Part shown: in pieces, positions 23,451-33,554 of the stretch
Numbering within the stretch: position 1 is the stretch's first letter
How the letters are laid out: each line of letters begins with the position of its first letter
NCBI RefSeq assembly: GCF_901000735.1
Contig: NC_081544.1
Span: 28,948,095 to 29,012,094 of the forward strand
From: Corylus avellana
Taxonomy: Eukaryota; Streptophyta; Magnoliopsida; Fagales; Betulaceae
Direction of reading: 5' to 3'
Length of the DNA stretch: 64,000 nucleotides
Position numbers and translations under genes: made by a program
The notes under the pieces: model-generated
What the model was told of the DNA's origin: nothing
Seen by the model: the letters and a program-made list of their open reading frames with translations, nothing else
Databases searched by the model: none

Positions 23451-24528
23451 TTCAGGGCATTGATGGTGGCACGTACATGTTATGATTTTTGAGCTTTTGG
23501 TTGGTTGGCGTTGATGCAAATGTAGACATTTGTAGAAATTGGGATATTGCTTTTGATGTATTTGGTTATATTGATGACATATTGCTTTTGATGGTTGTAT
23601 TGATATTTGGGATATTGCTACAGTGGTATATTTCTGTTTTGTCTTAATCAAATTTCATTCATCCTACTGAAATTTCAAAAAGGATAGAATCAAAAACCGA
23701 ACATATAGCTCAACATTCATCTTGGAATGCAAACTTCTAAAGCAAAATAGAAATCAATATCTTAATTTCATCTCCTGCAATAGAAATGAAGATAATTTGC
23801 AAGTTCTCATTTTGCCTAAAAAGTTTCAAACAATAGCAACATAATTTCAAAACACTGTATTTTTACATTTTTCAAATATTTTTTTGAAAAAAAATTAGTT
23901 ACTGAACTAAAAAACAGCAAATCTCCTACATCTCTGCATAATCTGATTTTTGTAACTCTCTTAATGTCCACATCAGATGACACTTTTAACTCCCTTTATC
24001 TGAGCCAAAACAGTGACTCTAGCTCTTTGCGCTCATATGTTCCTCCAAAGCCAAAAGTGTTTGATATAGCTACTCTAATTGGCATTTAAGAAATCAATGG
24101 TGCAACTCCCTGCAATGAAACACAACCATTTAGTCATGATTGCTTAGGGTAATTGGCTAATTGCTGATAATCCAGTAGAAAAGATCTGGGAAAAAAAGTT
24201 GGGCAACAATGAGTCAAGGGTTCCTTACCACAACACCACAAAAGATGACAACATCATCACCTCTTGCATGCACCCAAAACCACCAACCAATCCTATAACA
24301 GAGAAACCACCAAACACCATAAAAGATGACTACACTCAACGCCAAAATTTGTTTACATCCCTTTTTGAAAGACTCGAGAATATGCACCAACTTTTTCTTA
24401 TTTTAAGCCATTAAATATATTAAACCTACTTTCTCTTATTCTAATCTATCTCACCCACTTTCTCTTAATCTAAGCCATTGGATATATCCAAGGGCTTAGA
24501 TTTCAAAATTTGGGAGTATTGCCGGGAT
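23451..24528. other. Unassigned AT-rich sequence
   Basis: About 1.1 kb with no convincing frame. It includes a short imperfect run of GTTGATATTTGGGATATTGC-like units at about 23530-23630. It occupies the place where a TIR exon would be expected for the lost TNL. Confidence 0.4.
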
Positions 24529-24727
24529 CCCAAACGGTGGAAACGGGCATAGCGCGTGAAATCAACAATATTTCAACTTTTTGACGTACTTTTGACTGGT
24601 TGGTGCCATTTCCTCCTATTCTTTAAATTTCATTTTACTTTCTTTTTCTTTTCTTTTTTGGGTTACTTGCAAATCTTACATCTTTTTGGAGGAGATAGGG
24701 GTAATGATTAATTAAGTAGTTAAATTG
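24529..24727 (-). promoter_or_regulatory. Orphan TNL promoter block
   Basis: Strongly similar to the sequence upstream of gene C (38949-39150) and weakly to those of D and E. It contains GCGCGTGAAATCAACAATA, TTGACG and TTGACT (W-box cores recognised by WRKY factors) and a GGTGCCATTTCCTCC stretch. The homologous flank resumes after a transposon at 25124-25210. No TIR exon follows on the minus strand. Confidence 0.6.
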
Positions 24728-25123
24728 GAGAAATGCTAAAGGCCCAACTATTTTGTCTAACAAATGTCCAACTTTTGTCGTATTTTGTAATTAAAAAAAA
24801 AATGTCTAAAGCAATAATATATATTTTTGGTCATCCTTTTTTATTGGTATTTTTAAAAAAAGAAAAAAATGGTATTTTTCTCCATAATAATGTCATTTAA
24901 AAAAAAAAAAATTGCATTCTTATGAAGAAAAATACCTTTTAAAAAAAATGACATTATTATGGAGAAAAATACCATTTTTTTTTTCTTTTTAAAAAAATAC
25001 CAAAAAAAACAAAGGAGGACCAAAAATATATATTATTGCTTTAAACATTTTTTTTTTTAATTACAAAATAAGGCAAAAATTGGACATTTGTTAGGCAAGA
25101 TAGTTGAGTTTCTATCATCCCTC
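24728..25123. mobile_element. Foldback (Mutator-like) element with about 160-bp arms and 8-9-bp target duplication
   Basis: A nearly perfect large palindrome. The ends GAGAAATGCTAAAGG and, inverted, GAGGGATGATAGAAA lead into arms sharing CAACTAT, TAACAAATGTCCAA and the stretch around ATTATTATGGAGAAAAATACC. It is flanked by GTTAAATTG (24719-24727) and TTTAAATTG (25124-25132); the empty site is a single ATTTAAATTG upstream of gene C at about 39135-39145. The duplication length suggests Mutator-like origin. Confidence 0.85.
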
Positions 25124-25699
25124 TTTAAATTGCCTGAGTTAGAGAAATACAAAAACTATAATAGAGAAATTATTCATAATATTCTACTTTCTGTATTATT
25201 GACAATACAAAAATCAATAAAAATTCCTGATTAATCGAAAATGTTTTGATTTGATACCAAATATTGAAAATAAGAAAAACTCGAACAAAAGGAGATTAGA
25301 GAAAAAAGGAAAGAAAAGAAGAAGACGTATGTTACAACTATCTCTTCTGAAACATATTTATGAACATTTTTGTCTTAATTAGTTTTGGTTTCCGATGAAA
25401 CATACAACTATCTATTCTTTTTCAACACTGCTTAGTTACCATCTGTCTCCCTCTCTATACTAATTTCTTAATTCAACATTTTTATGAACATGTTCATAAA
25501 GATAGTTGACAACTATTTAAACCGCATTATCTATTTCTGATTAATCGAAAATGTTTTGATTTGATACCAAACATTGAAAATAAGAAAAACCTAAACAAAA
25601 GGAGATTAAAAAAAAAAAGAAAAAAGAAAGGCAAAGAAAGAAGAAGACGTATGGTACAACTATCTCTTCTGAAACATATTTATAAACATTTTTGTCTTA

Positions 25700-26355
25700 G
25701 GCTCCATTTCCTTTGACATAAAATGGTTTCCAGAAAATGATTTTCGCATTTTATAGTGTTTTCTTCAACGTAAAATAGTGGTCAATGGAAAATATTTTTT
25801 TTTTACCAAAAATTCTTTTTTAATTTTCGGAAAATGGTTTACGGTTTTGAAAACCATAAACCAGTTTCCGATTGTGAGCATCTCATTCTTAAATCGATGA
25901 ACCTTGTCAAGACCCGCCTAGAACCTCATCGGGACTTGACCAGGACTTGTCCGGGACTTGACCCGTTGACCGGGACCCCGCCAAGACCCGCATAGGACCC
26001 GCTTGGGACCCCGCCGGGACTTGCCCGGTACTTGACCGAGACTCGCCTAGGACTTGACAAGGACTTATCCGGGACTTGACCGAGACCCTGCTAGGACTTG
26101 ACCGAGACTCGCTCTGGACTTACTCGGGACCCGCCCGGGACCAGACTGGGACCTCACCGAGACTTGACCCGTGCAGGTCCCTGCGGGGATCTTATTGGAG
26201 AAAATATATATAAAAAAATATTTTTTAAAAAAATTATTTTGCGTGTGCGCAGTAAACGCCGTAAAATGTTTTCGACATAAAACATTTTCAGGGAAAATAA
26301 CTTCTCTAAAAATATTTTCCGACGAAAATTATTTTACGTGGAAGTAAACAGAGCC
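25700..26355. mobile_element. PIF/Harbinger-like non-autonomous element (656 bp, TTA target duplication)
   Basis: Ends GGCTCCATTTCCTTT and, inverted, GGCTCTGTTTACTTC. It is flanked by TTA on both sides (25697-25699, 26356-26358). The undisturbed site is in tandem copy 1, GTCTTAATTAG at about 25373. Termini and a 3-bp TTA duplication fit PIF/Harbinger (Tourist-like). It holds no transposase; the core is an unusual GC-rich repeat (25910-26185). Confidence 0.85.
25910..26185. repeat. GC-rich degenerate tandem repeat (GGGACTTGACC-like units)
   Basis: About 275 bp of degenerate units of roughly 10-11 bp (GGGACTTGACC, GAGACTCGCC, GGGACCCGCC), sharply GC-richer than the surrounding AT-rich DNA. It forms the core of the Harbinger-like element. 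The frame across it (from 26098) is repeat-driven and not a credible protein. Confidence 0.8.
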
Positions 26356-26741
26356 TTAATTAGTTTTGGTTTCTGATGAAACATACAACTATCTATTCTT
26401 TTTCAACACTACTTAATTACCATCTGTCTCCCTCTCCATACTAATTTCTTAATTCAACATTTTTATGAACATGTTCATAAAAATAGTTGACAACTATTTG
26501 AACCGCATTATCTATTTCTCCTGAGTTGCTATAAATTCAAGAACCTATAGATCAAACTTTTAAGTATGGATAAAAGTGATTTTAATCTCCTTTTATATAT
26601 ATACACACACAATGAAATGAATGTAAAGCAAAATAAAAAAAACCTTTGTCCCCTACTGCAATTAGTGTCATTGAGTACTTGCTACCTTCCAAGAATACAA
26701 ACAAAATTCAATTTTGAATAAACATGTTGACATTACTCCTT

Positions 26742-27220
26742 TCATTGTCGTGCTTCAGAGTCAAAGATCCTTGATCTTTTAGGGCAGTTTTGATCATTAC
26801 TAGACCAATAATTGCTTGGTCCGGCCTCATTGTCATCACGATCAGTCTTGGCGTTGGCGGACACCATATCCATTATACAATCTCTACAAGTATCATAATC
26901 CAGAGTAATAATATAAGAAAGACTAAAGTCATTCTAGAGTCATCCCAAATGTCATGTAGCATTTTAAATCACCATTGAATTCGAGATGATAATTATTGAA
27001 TTTGGGATGACTCTAGGAGAACTCTAGTCATCTTTATATCATTACTCCATAATCCATTGCATTTGGGTCATGATCAAGTATTACATGAATTCCACACTCC
27101 TTCACTTCAAAGTATTTCCCACCCTCGCACTTCATCTTTATTTCCGTTACACTTGCTTTCACCTTCAATATATGAATAGGGTCAATAGAATCCAGGAAGG
27201 ATAATCTTTATGAAATTCAT
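26742..27220 (-). pseudogene. TNL exon-5 (C-JID) fragment, interrupted by a MITE
   Basis: The minus strand carries the C-terminal end of a TNL: a stop at 26742-26744, the CPKRSR-like basic tail, a region corresponding to the MDM...KRGRD block of genes A and E, and the GGKYFEVKECG-type segment. Homology to exon 5 of other copies ends at about 27220. A 145-bp MITE sits at 26903-27047. No other TNL exon is attached; upstream on minus comes HSF-derived sequence. Confidence 0.85.
26903..27047. mobile_element. Mutator-like MITE with perfect 9-bp target duplication inside a TNL fragment
   Basis: 145 bp with terminal inverted repeats of about 48 bp (GAGTAATAATATAAG... and, inverted, GAGTAATGATATAAA...). 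It is flanked by perfect CATAATCCA at 26894-26902 and 27048-27056. A 9-bp duplication and long inverted termini are characteristic of Mutator-like MITEs. Confidence 0.92.
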
Positions 27221-27522
27221 ACAATAGAATCTTCAAAGCTTCTTTCCTTTGCTTCATCCAAGAAAGAAACTGGAAAAGACTAATTGAAAAATAAAAAATT
27301 TGGAAATTTTCAGTCTCAAGGAAAAAGAAAAACTCAAAACAAGAAAAATCAAGTAGTTGAGAAAAAGCATTTAATGAAGAAAAATCAATTGGTTGAGAGT
27401 TACACTCAAGCCTTAAAAAAATAAACCTAAATATATGTTGGTTTTATAGAACAGAAAAAAAATAAGGAAAAAAAAAAAAAATTCTAATCTTGCAGTATCA
27501 CCAAAGGACATAACTAGAATCA
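27221..27522 (-). other. Junction segment linking TNL fragment to HSF intron
   Basis: About 300 bp also present at 40224-40537 in the same order and orientation, between a TNL exon-5 fragment and an HSF intron fragment. The shared junction shows that the two units descend from one rearranged ancestor. Confidence 0.7.
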
Positions 27523-28470
27523 GGAGGCCCATTTCCAAATTCCAATACGCAACCTCAATTCTGCCTCCAACTTTGATCTCCAATTGGAGCCTTACAATTT
27601 GAATTATGCCAAATTTCCTACAAAAGCTCGATTCTTCACTTCAGAGGTCTGACTTGTATGTTACCATCCCTGAGTATCCTCCCCACAGATTTTCTAACTT
27701 TTGTCTTCCCTAGAAGATAACAAAAATTCCATAATGGACTATAAGTCCTACTCATGTAAACCCTTACAAAATCCTGAACACCAATGAAGAGCACTTCCAG
27801 ACATCAAATGCAACTCAATAAAAATCCTAAACCCATGCAGATCTCTCCACGAAAAACAACTCCAAAAAAAAAAAAAAAAATGTTAAAAACATAGGCAATC
27901 GGAATACTTGAAAAGGATGCTACTTTATAGATGCCATAACCTTCTCATAAGCTAAGGAATAAGACCCCAAATGAAAATGAACCCAATTTCAGAAACCGCC
28001 ACAACATACAGAAAACGAACCCAATTTCAACCTGGGAAAACTAAAAAAAAAATACAATTTCTAAATCCAGTTTATCACCAATGGATTCAACCCATTCAAA
28101 ATCGCTTAAAATTTACCTACAACACGATTCCCCTTCAAATAAATTCAACAATTAGAAGCTGAACCCAATTCGAATCAGAAGTGGAATAAAAAAAAATAAT
28201 AGAAAGCGAACAGAGAGAGAGAGAGAGAACATACATAGGTGTTGAGCTGGCGGATGAAGCTGGAGAAGTTGTTGTGATTGAAAAAGGCTGGGAGGAGGAC
28301 CCGGGCAAACTCGGGCGGGTTCCACACCACGAAGCTCGTCTGTTCTGGCTCCACGACACGATCTCGTCCGTCGTCGAGTCGTCCACCATGTCGTATGTCT
28401 TCATCAGAAATGGCGCCGGACCGCCTCCCCCTCCTCCTGCGCTCCCGCTCGTCGTCGGAGCTCCGTCCAT
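27523..28470 (-). pseudogene. HSF first exon plus intron, copy 2 (frameshifted)
   Basis: Exon 28235-28470 and partial intron 27523-28234. The same HSF DNA-binding-domain start as at 9119, but AACAAGACG has become AACAGACG, a 1-bp loss just after VSWSQN that destroys the WNPPEFAR reading frame. Upstream sequence to about 28622 matches the 5' flank of copy 1. It ends where the TNL-linked junction begins. Confidence 0.85.
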
Positions 28471-28622
28471 TTTCAGGTCTCGGAATCCTCGGGTTTGGAT
28501 TTGGATGGATGGTTGTGGGCGCGATTAATTAATTGACTTCAATTGTGTGTTTGACACTTCAGACAAACGAGGCGGTGGTAAAACATGTACGATGGAGGAG
28601 GACCTGTTGACTTTTCTTAGAC

Positions 28623-29608
28623 TCGGACCACCGTTTCAATTGTTGGACAATTTTTTCTTTTAATTTGTTAACCAAAGTCAGTCTATTATTATTTTTTTTA
28701 TTAATTTAGCTTTCATTTTTAGAATATTTGATTTTTATGTGCTTTTTTAAAATTTTTTTTTAATAAAGCACATAATTATCACATTTAAATTTTAAACTAC
28801 AGATGATTATTACATGCTCTAAAAATAGACGTCACTTTAATAGATTAAGTTGAATGACTTTTTTCTAATTTAATTTGAAGAAAATTTTTATTACAATTTG
28901 GCTTGGCATGTTTTTTGTTTTGTTTTCAAATTCATATTTTTTGATTTTGTAAACAGATTTGGTACAAATTCACAAACTCAAAATTTTGCCCAATGTTCTA
29001 AAAATCACATTTTCTCTTTGAAAACCAAACAACACATCTGCATCGGTTTCTTAAAAAATTCCAGACAAGAATAAAATTTGGCCCATCCAAACAACACAAC
29101 TGCATTGGTTTTTTAAAAAATCCAAAACAAGAATGAAATTTGGCCCATCCAAACAAGGCAGTGTTTTAGAAAATAAATAAATAAAAATTCATTAGGGATT
29201 TTTAATCTTTGTACAGGACTCTTTTGTGGAAATGGATTAATGCATGTATATATATTTTTTTTCCTGTAAGCCTGGTTTGGCAAAAGACTTGGTTAAAAAT
29301 GATTGATATCATATAAAATAGATAAAAGTTTTAGATTTTTTGTATGAAAAATTTAAAATATTTTGTTTTATAGTGAGTTTTTTTATTTAAATAGTTATTA
29401 ATGTGATATAATTAGTAAGAATGTTGGGGAGTTGAAAAAAAAAATGGACCTAATTAGGCATTTGCCAAACAAGACCTTATCTCTTGTGAAACATATTTAC
29501 GAACAAATTTGTATTATATGTATGGAAGGGTTAGAAAGAACAAAGGCGGTTGAATAAATAAGATCAACAAAATTCAATTATGAATAAACATATTAACAAG
29601 TCTTCCCT
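28623..29608. other. AT-rich intergenic sequence
   Basis: No gene seen. It contains two near-copies of an AACAACACA-TCTGCATTGG-type segment (about 29025-29075 and 29090-29140) inside the part missing from the right-hand member of the repeat. Confidence 0.5.
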
Positions 29609-29708
29609 NNNNNNNNNNNNNNNNNNNNNNNNNNNNNNNNNNNNNNNNNNNNNNNNNNNNNNNNNNNNNNNNNNNNNNNNNNNNNNNNNNNNNNNNNNNN
29701 NNNNNNNN
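29609..29708. other. Assembly gap (100 N)
   Basis: A run of 100 N flanked by the near-identical repeat members described separately, so it is probably a negative gap (overlap) rather than missing sequence. Confidence 0.98.
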
Positions 29709-30656
29709 GGAGGCCCATTTCCAAATTCCAATACGCAACCTCAATTCTGCCTCCAACTTTGATCTCCAATTGGAGCCTTACAATTTGAATTATGCCAAAT
29801 TTCCTACAAAAGCTCGATTCTTCACTTCAGAGGTCTGACTTGTATGTTACCATCCCTGAGTATCCTCCCCACAGATTTTCTAACTTTTGTCTTCCCTAGA
29901 AGATAACAAAAATTCCATAATGGACTATAAGTCCTACTCATGTAAACCCTTACAAAATCCTGAACACCAATGAAGAGCACTTCCAGACATCAAATGCAAC
30001 TCAATAAAAATCCTAAACCCATGCAGATCTCTCCACGAAAAACAACTCCAAAAAAAAAAAAAAAAATGTTAAAAACATAGGCAATCGGAATACTTGAAAA
30101 GGATGCTACTTTATAGATGCCATAACCTTCTCATAAGCTAAGGAATAAGACCCCAAATGAAAATGAACCCAATTTCAGAAACCGCCACAACATACAGAAA
30201 ACGAACCCAATTTCAACCTGGGAAAACTAAAAAAAAAATACAATTTCTAAATCCAGTTTATCACCAATGGATTCAACCCATTCAAAATCGCTTAAAATTT
30301 ACCTACAACACGATTCCCCTTCAAATAAATTCAACAATTAGAAGCTGAACCCAACTCGAATCAGAAGTGGAATCAAAAAAAATAATAGAAAGCGAACAGA
30401 GAGAGAGAGAGAGAACATACATAGGTGTTGAGCTGGCGGATGAAGCTGGAGAAGTTGTTGTGATTGAAAAAGGCTGGGAGGAGGACCCGGGCAAACTCGG
30501 GCGGGTTCCACACCACGAAGCTCGTCTGTTCTGGCTCCACGACACGATCTCGTCCGTCGTCGAGTCGTCCACCATGTCGTATGTCTTCATCAGAAATGGC
30601 GCCGGACCGCCTCCCCCTCCTCCTGCGCTCCCGCTCGTCGTCGGAGCTCCGTCCAT
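29709..30656 (-). pseudogene. HSF first exon plus intron, copy 3 (probable duplicate of copy 2)
   Basis: Exon 30421-30656 and intron 29709-30420, with the same frameshift after VSWSQN as copy 2. It lies in the right member of the gap-bounded repeat, so it is most likely the same locus on the other haplotype and not an extra gene copy. Confidence 0.8.
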
Positions 30657-31534
30657 TTTCAGGTCTCGGAATCCTCGGGTTTGGATTTGGATGGATGGTT
30701 GTGGGCGCGATTAATTAATTGACTTCAATTGTGTGTTTGACACTTCAGACAAACGAGGCGGTGGTAAAACATGTACGATGGAGGAGGACCTGTTGACTTT
30801 TCTTAGACTCGGACCACCGTTTCAATTGTTGGACAATTTTTTCTTTTAATTTGTTAACCAAAGTCAGTCTATTATTATTTTTTTTATTAATTTAGCTTTC
30901 ATTTTTAGAATATTTGATTTTTATGTGCTTTTTTAAAATTTTTTTTTAATAAAGCACATAATTATCACATTTAAATTTTAAACTACAGATGATTATTACA
31001 TGCTCTAAAAATAGACGTCACTTTAATAGATTAAGTTGAATGACTTTTTTCTAATTTAATTTGAAGAAAATTTTTATTACAATTGTAGTGTTTTAGAAAA
31101 TAAATAAATAAAAATTCATTAGGGATTTTTAATCTTTGTACAGGACTCTTTTGTGGAAATGGATTAATGCATGTATATATTTTTTTTTTCCTGTAAGCCT
31201 GGTTTGGCAAAAGACTTGGTTAAAAATGATTGATATCATATAAAATAGATAAAAGTTTTAGATTTTTTGTATGAAAAATTTAAAATATTTTGTTTTATAG
31301 TGAGTTTTTTTATTTAAATAGTTATTAATGTGATATAATTAGTAAGAATGTTGGGGAGTTGAAAAAAAAAATGGACCTAATTAGGCATTTGCCAAACAAG
31401 ACCTTATCTCTTGTGAAACATATTTACGAACAAATTTGTATTATATGTATGGAAGGGTTAGAAAGAACAAAGGCGGTTGAATAAATAAGATCAACAAAAT
31501 TCAATTATGAATAAACATATTAACAAGTCTTCCT
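29709..31534. repeat. Right member of the gap-bounded near-identical repeat
   Basis: Counterpart of 27523-29608. It lacks the 259-bp segment and continues at its right end into the 3' end of TNL gene C, showing which genomic context is real. Confidence 0.85.
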
Positions 31535-31538
31535 CCTT

Positions 31539-33520
31539 TCATTGTTGCGCTTGATCCAAGTCATCAACATCCTCGATCTTTAATCTTTTAGGGCAGTTTA
31601 ATTGATCATCACTAGACGAAACATTGCTTGGTTCGGCCTCATTGTGATGATCACGACCTCTCTTCAAAGTAACAGAGTCCATGTATTCATCCATTGCATT
31701 TGGGTCATCATCAACTATTACAAGAATTCGACACTCCTTCACTTCAAAGTATTTCCCACCCTCGCACTCCATCTTTACTTCCATTCCACTTGCTAATCTA
31801 TCTTCAATACATGATGTATAGAGTATATAGATTCCCCAGGAAGGATAATCTTTATGAAATTCATGCGAGAAACCGATATTTTTCCAAAGGATGCCATTAA
31901 TGTAAACACTGATTTTCGGGTTCTCCTCCTGCGGTGTATCTTGTATGGGTGCAAAACCAGCACAAAAAAGCAACCCCTTGATTTGACCCTTTGGAAGAGA
32001 AGGAATAAGCAAGGATATCGAAGATCCAATTCTCTTGTAGCATAACCAATTTGGAACCCCACCACCAGGGAGTTTAAAGGAAAAATACGAGCCAGTACTC
32101 AACTTGGACATGTACTGTTTCAAAAGAGAAAAAAAGTTCACATCATAAAATGAGAGAGAGAGAGAGAGAAAGAAAGAGAGAGAGAGAGTACCTGGAGAAG
32201 ATTCTTCCTCAAATCATATGCTAGACTGTCACTACTATCCAAGAAAAAATCTGCACATAAACTTCCTTGATTCGGCACATCTGGGAATCTCTGCAATGAT
32301 GAGCAGCCTCTTGCATCCAATTTTGTTAAACTTGTAGGAAGTTTTGAAATTAATTCGAGATTCGCACAGTCCTTCAACGAAAGATAATATAATTGAGGAA
32401 GTTCACCGATGCAATGAGGCAATGTACGGAAATTATTTCTTGATAAATACAAATATTTGAGTGAGGATAAACTCCCAAGATCAATAGGAATCTCATCTTC
32501 AAACAAATTGCAACCACCGAGATTCAGTTCTGTCAAAGAACACAATCCAGAAACAGAAGTTGGTAGCAAATATATGGGTTTCATGAATTTTGGTGATATC
32601 GACGACACGAACCGTGACATCCATGATCTTGAGGATTGCCCTTTACATCCCGATAATGAAAGAGTTTTGAGGTTCTTCAAAAGACCAAATGAGTATGGTA
32701 GTTGCTTAACGGCGGTTCTATCTGCAAGCAGCTCCACTAAAGCAACCATATTTCCCAATTGTTTTGGTAACTTGTCAATTTTGATGCAGTCAGACAAGTT
32801 AAGAGTTTTTAAAGATCTTAAGTTAGAAATGCTTTCCGGAAGATTCTTTAAGTTCTTGCATCCTTGTAAATTCAATAAAACAAGTTTTTTCAAATGTTCA
32901 ATAGACTCATGTACCTCAATCAAGCTCGTGCAACCTTCAAGTATGAGTATCTCCAAATGTGGGAGTTGTAAGAAGTTTGGTGATCGGGTGAGACATTTAG
33001 AACCTTTGAGATTAAGAGCTTTTAACTTGTTGAGTATCTGCCAAAATAGAATCAAATGAAATATATATATATATATATCATTAAAGTTATTCGTTCAAAG
33101 TTGATAAGAAAATAAAAGGTAATGTGAGATTTGTTGTACTTTGATTTTCTTCCAAACTTGTTTGATATTACTGTATTGCATGTCGAGGATAACAACATTC
33201 TCAAGATGAAAATTTGGTGGTAGAAATTCCAGAGGGCACTTATGCCAGTGAAGCCATCTTAACTCTTTGGAAAGGCATTCATAGGATCCTATGAGATATG
33301 CACCATCAATTTTGAGCAATCTCAAATTTTTCATATTTGCAAATGCTTCAGTTTTCAACTCGACATCTTCAAGTGCAGGTAGATTTAGGTTAAGACCCTC
33401 TATTGCTTCTGATCCCTGGCAACATAGCTGGGTTAGCAATGTATATTCATATCTTGTGTGATGCTAGAACACCTTCAAATTGGAGGTGACCGATATATTT
33501 TCACCATAACTAAATAAATA

Positions 33521-33554
<34 letters not shown>

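Larger units (their letters stand above)
25229..26519. repeat. Direct tandem duplication of about 310 bp, second copy split by a DNA transposon
   Basis: Copy 1 is 25229-25538 and copy 2 is 25539-26519. Both begin GATTAATCGAAAATG and end ACCGCATTATCTATTTCT. Copy 2 is interrupted by the element at 25700-26355, so the duplication preceded that insertion. A related piece lies upstream of the TNL fragment at about 39655-39705. Confidence 0.85.
27523..29608. repeat. Left member of a gap-bounded near-identical repeat (probable haplotype overlap)
   Basis: Matches 29709-31534 at near identity; the match starts exactly at the first base after the gap and ends at the last bases before it. This member carries a net 259 bp (about 28898-29156) that the other lacks, and a few SNPs are visible (for example near 28150). 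This fits two allelic contig ends placed side by side. Confidence 0.85.

Noticed and set aside
26098..26280. 60-codon frame over the GC-rich repeat
   Set aside because: It is an artefact of the degenerate tandem repeat inside the Harbinger-like element.
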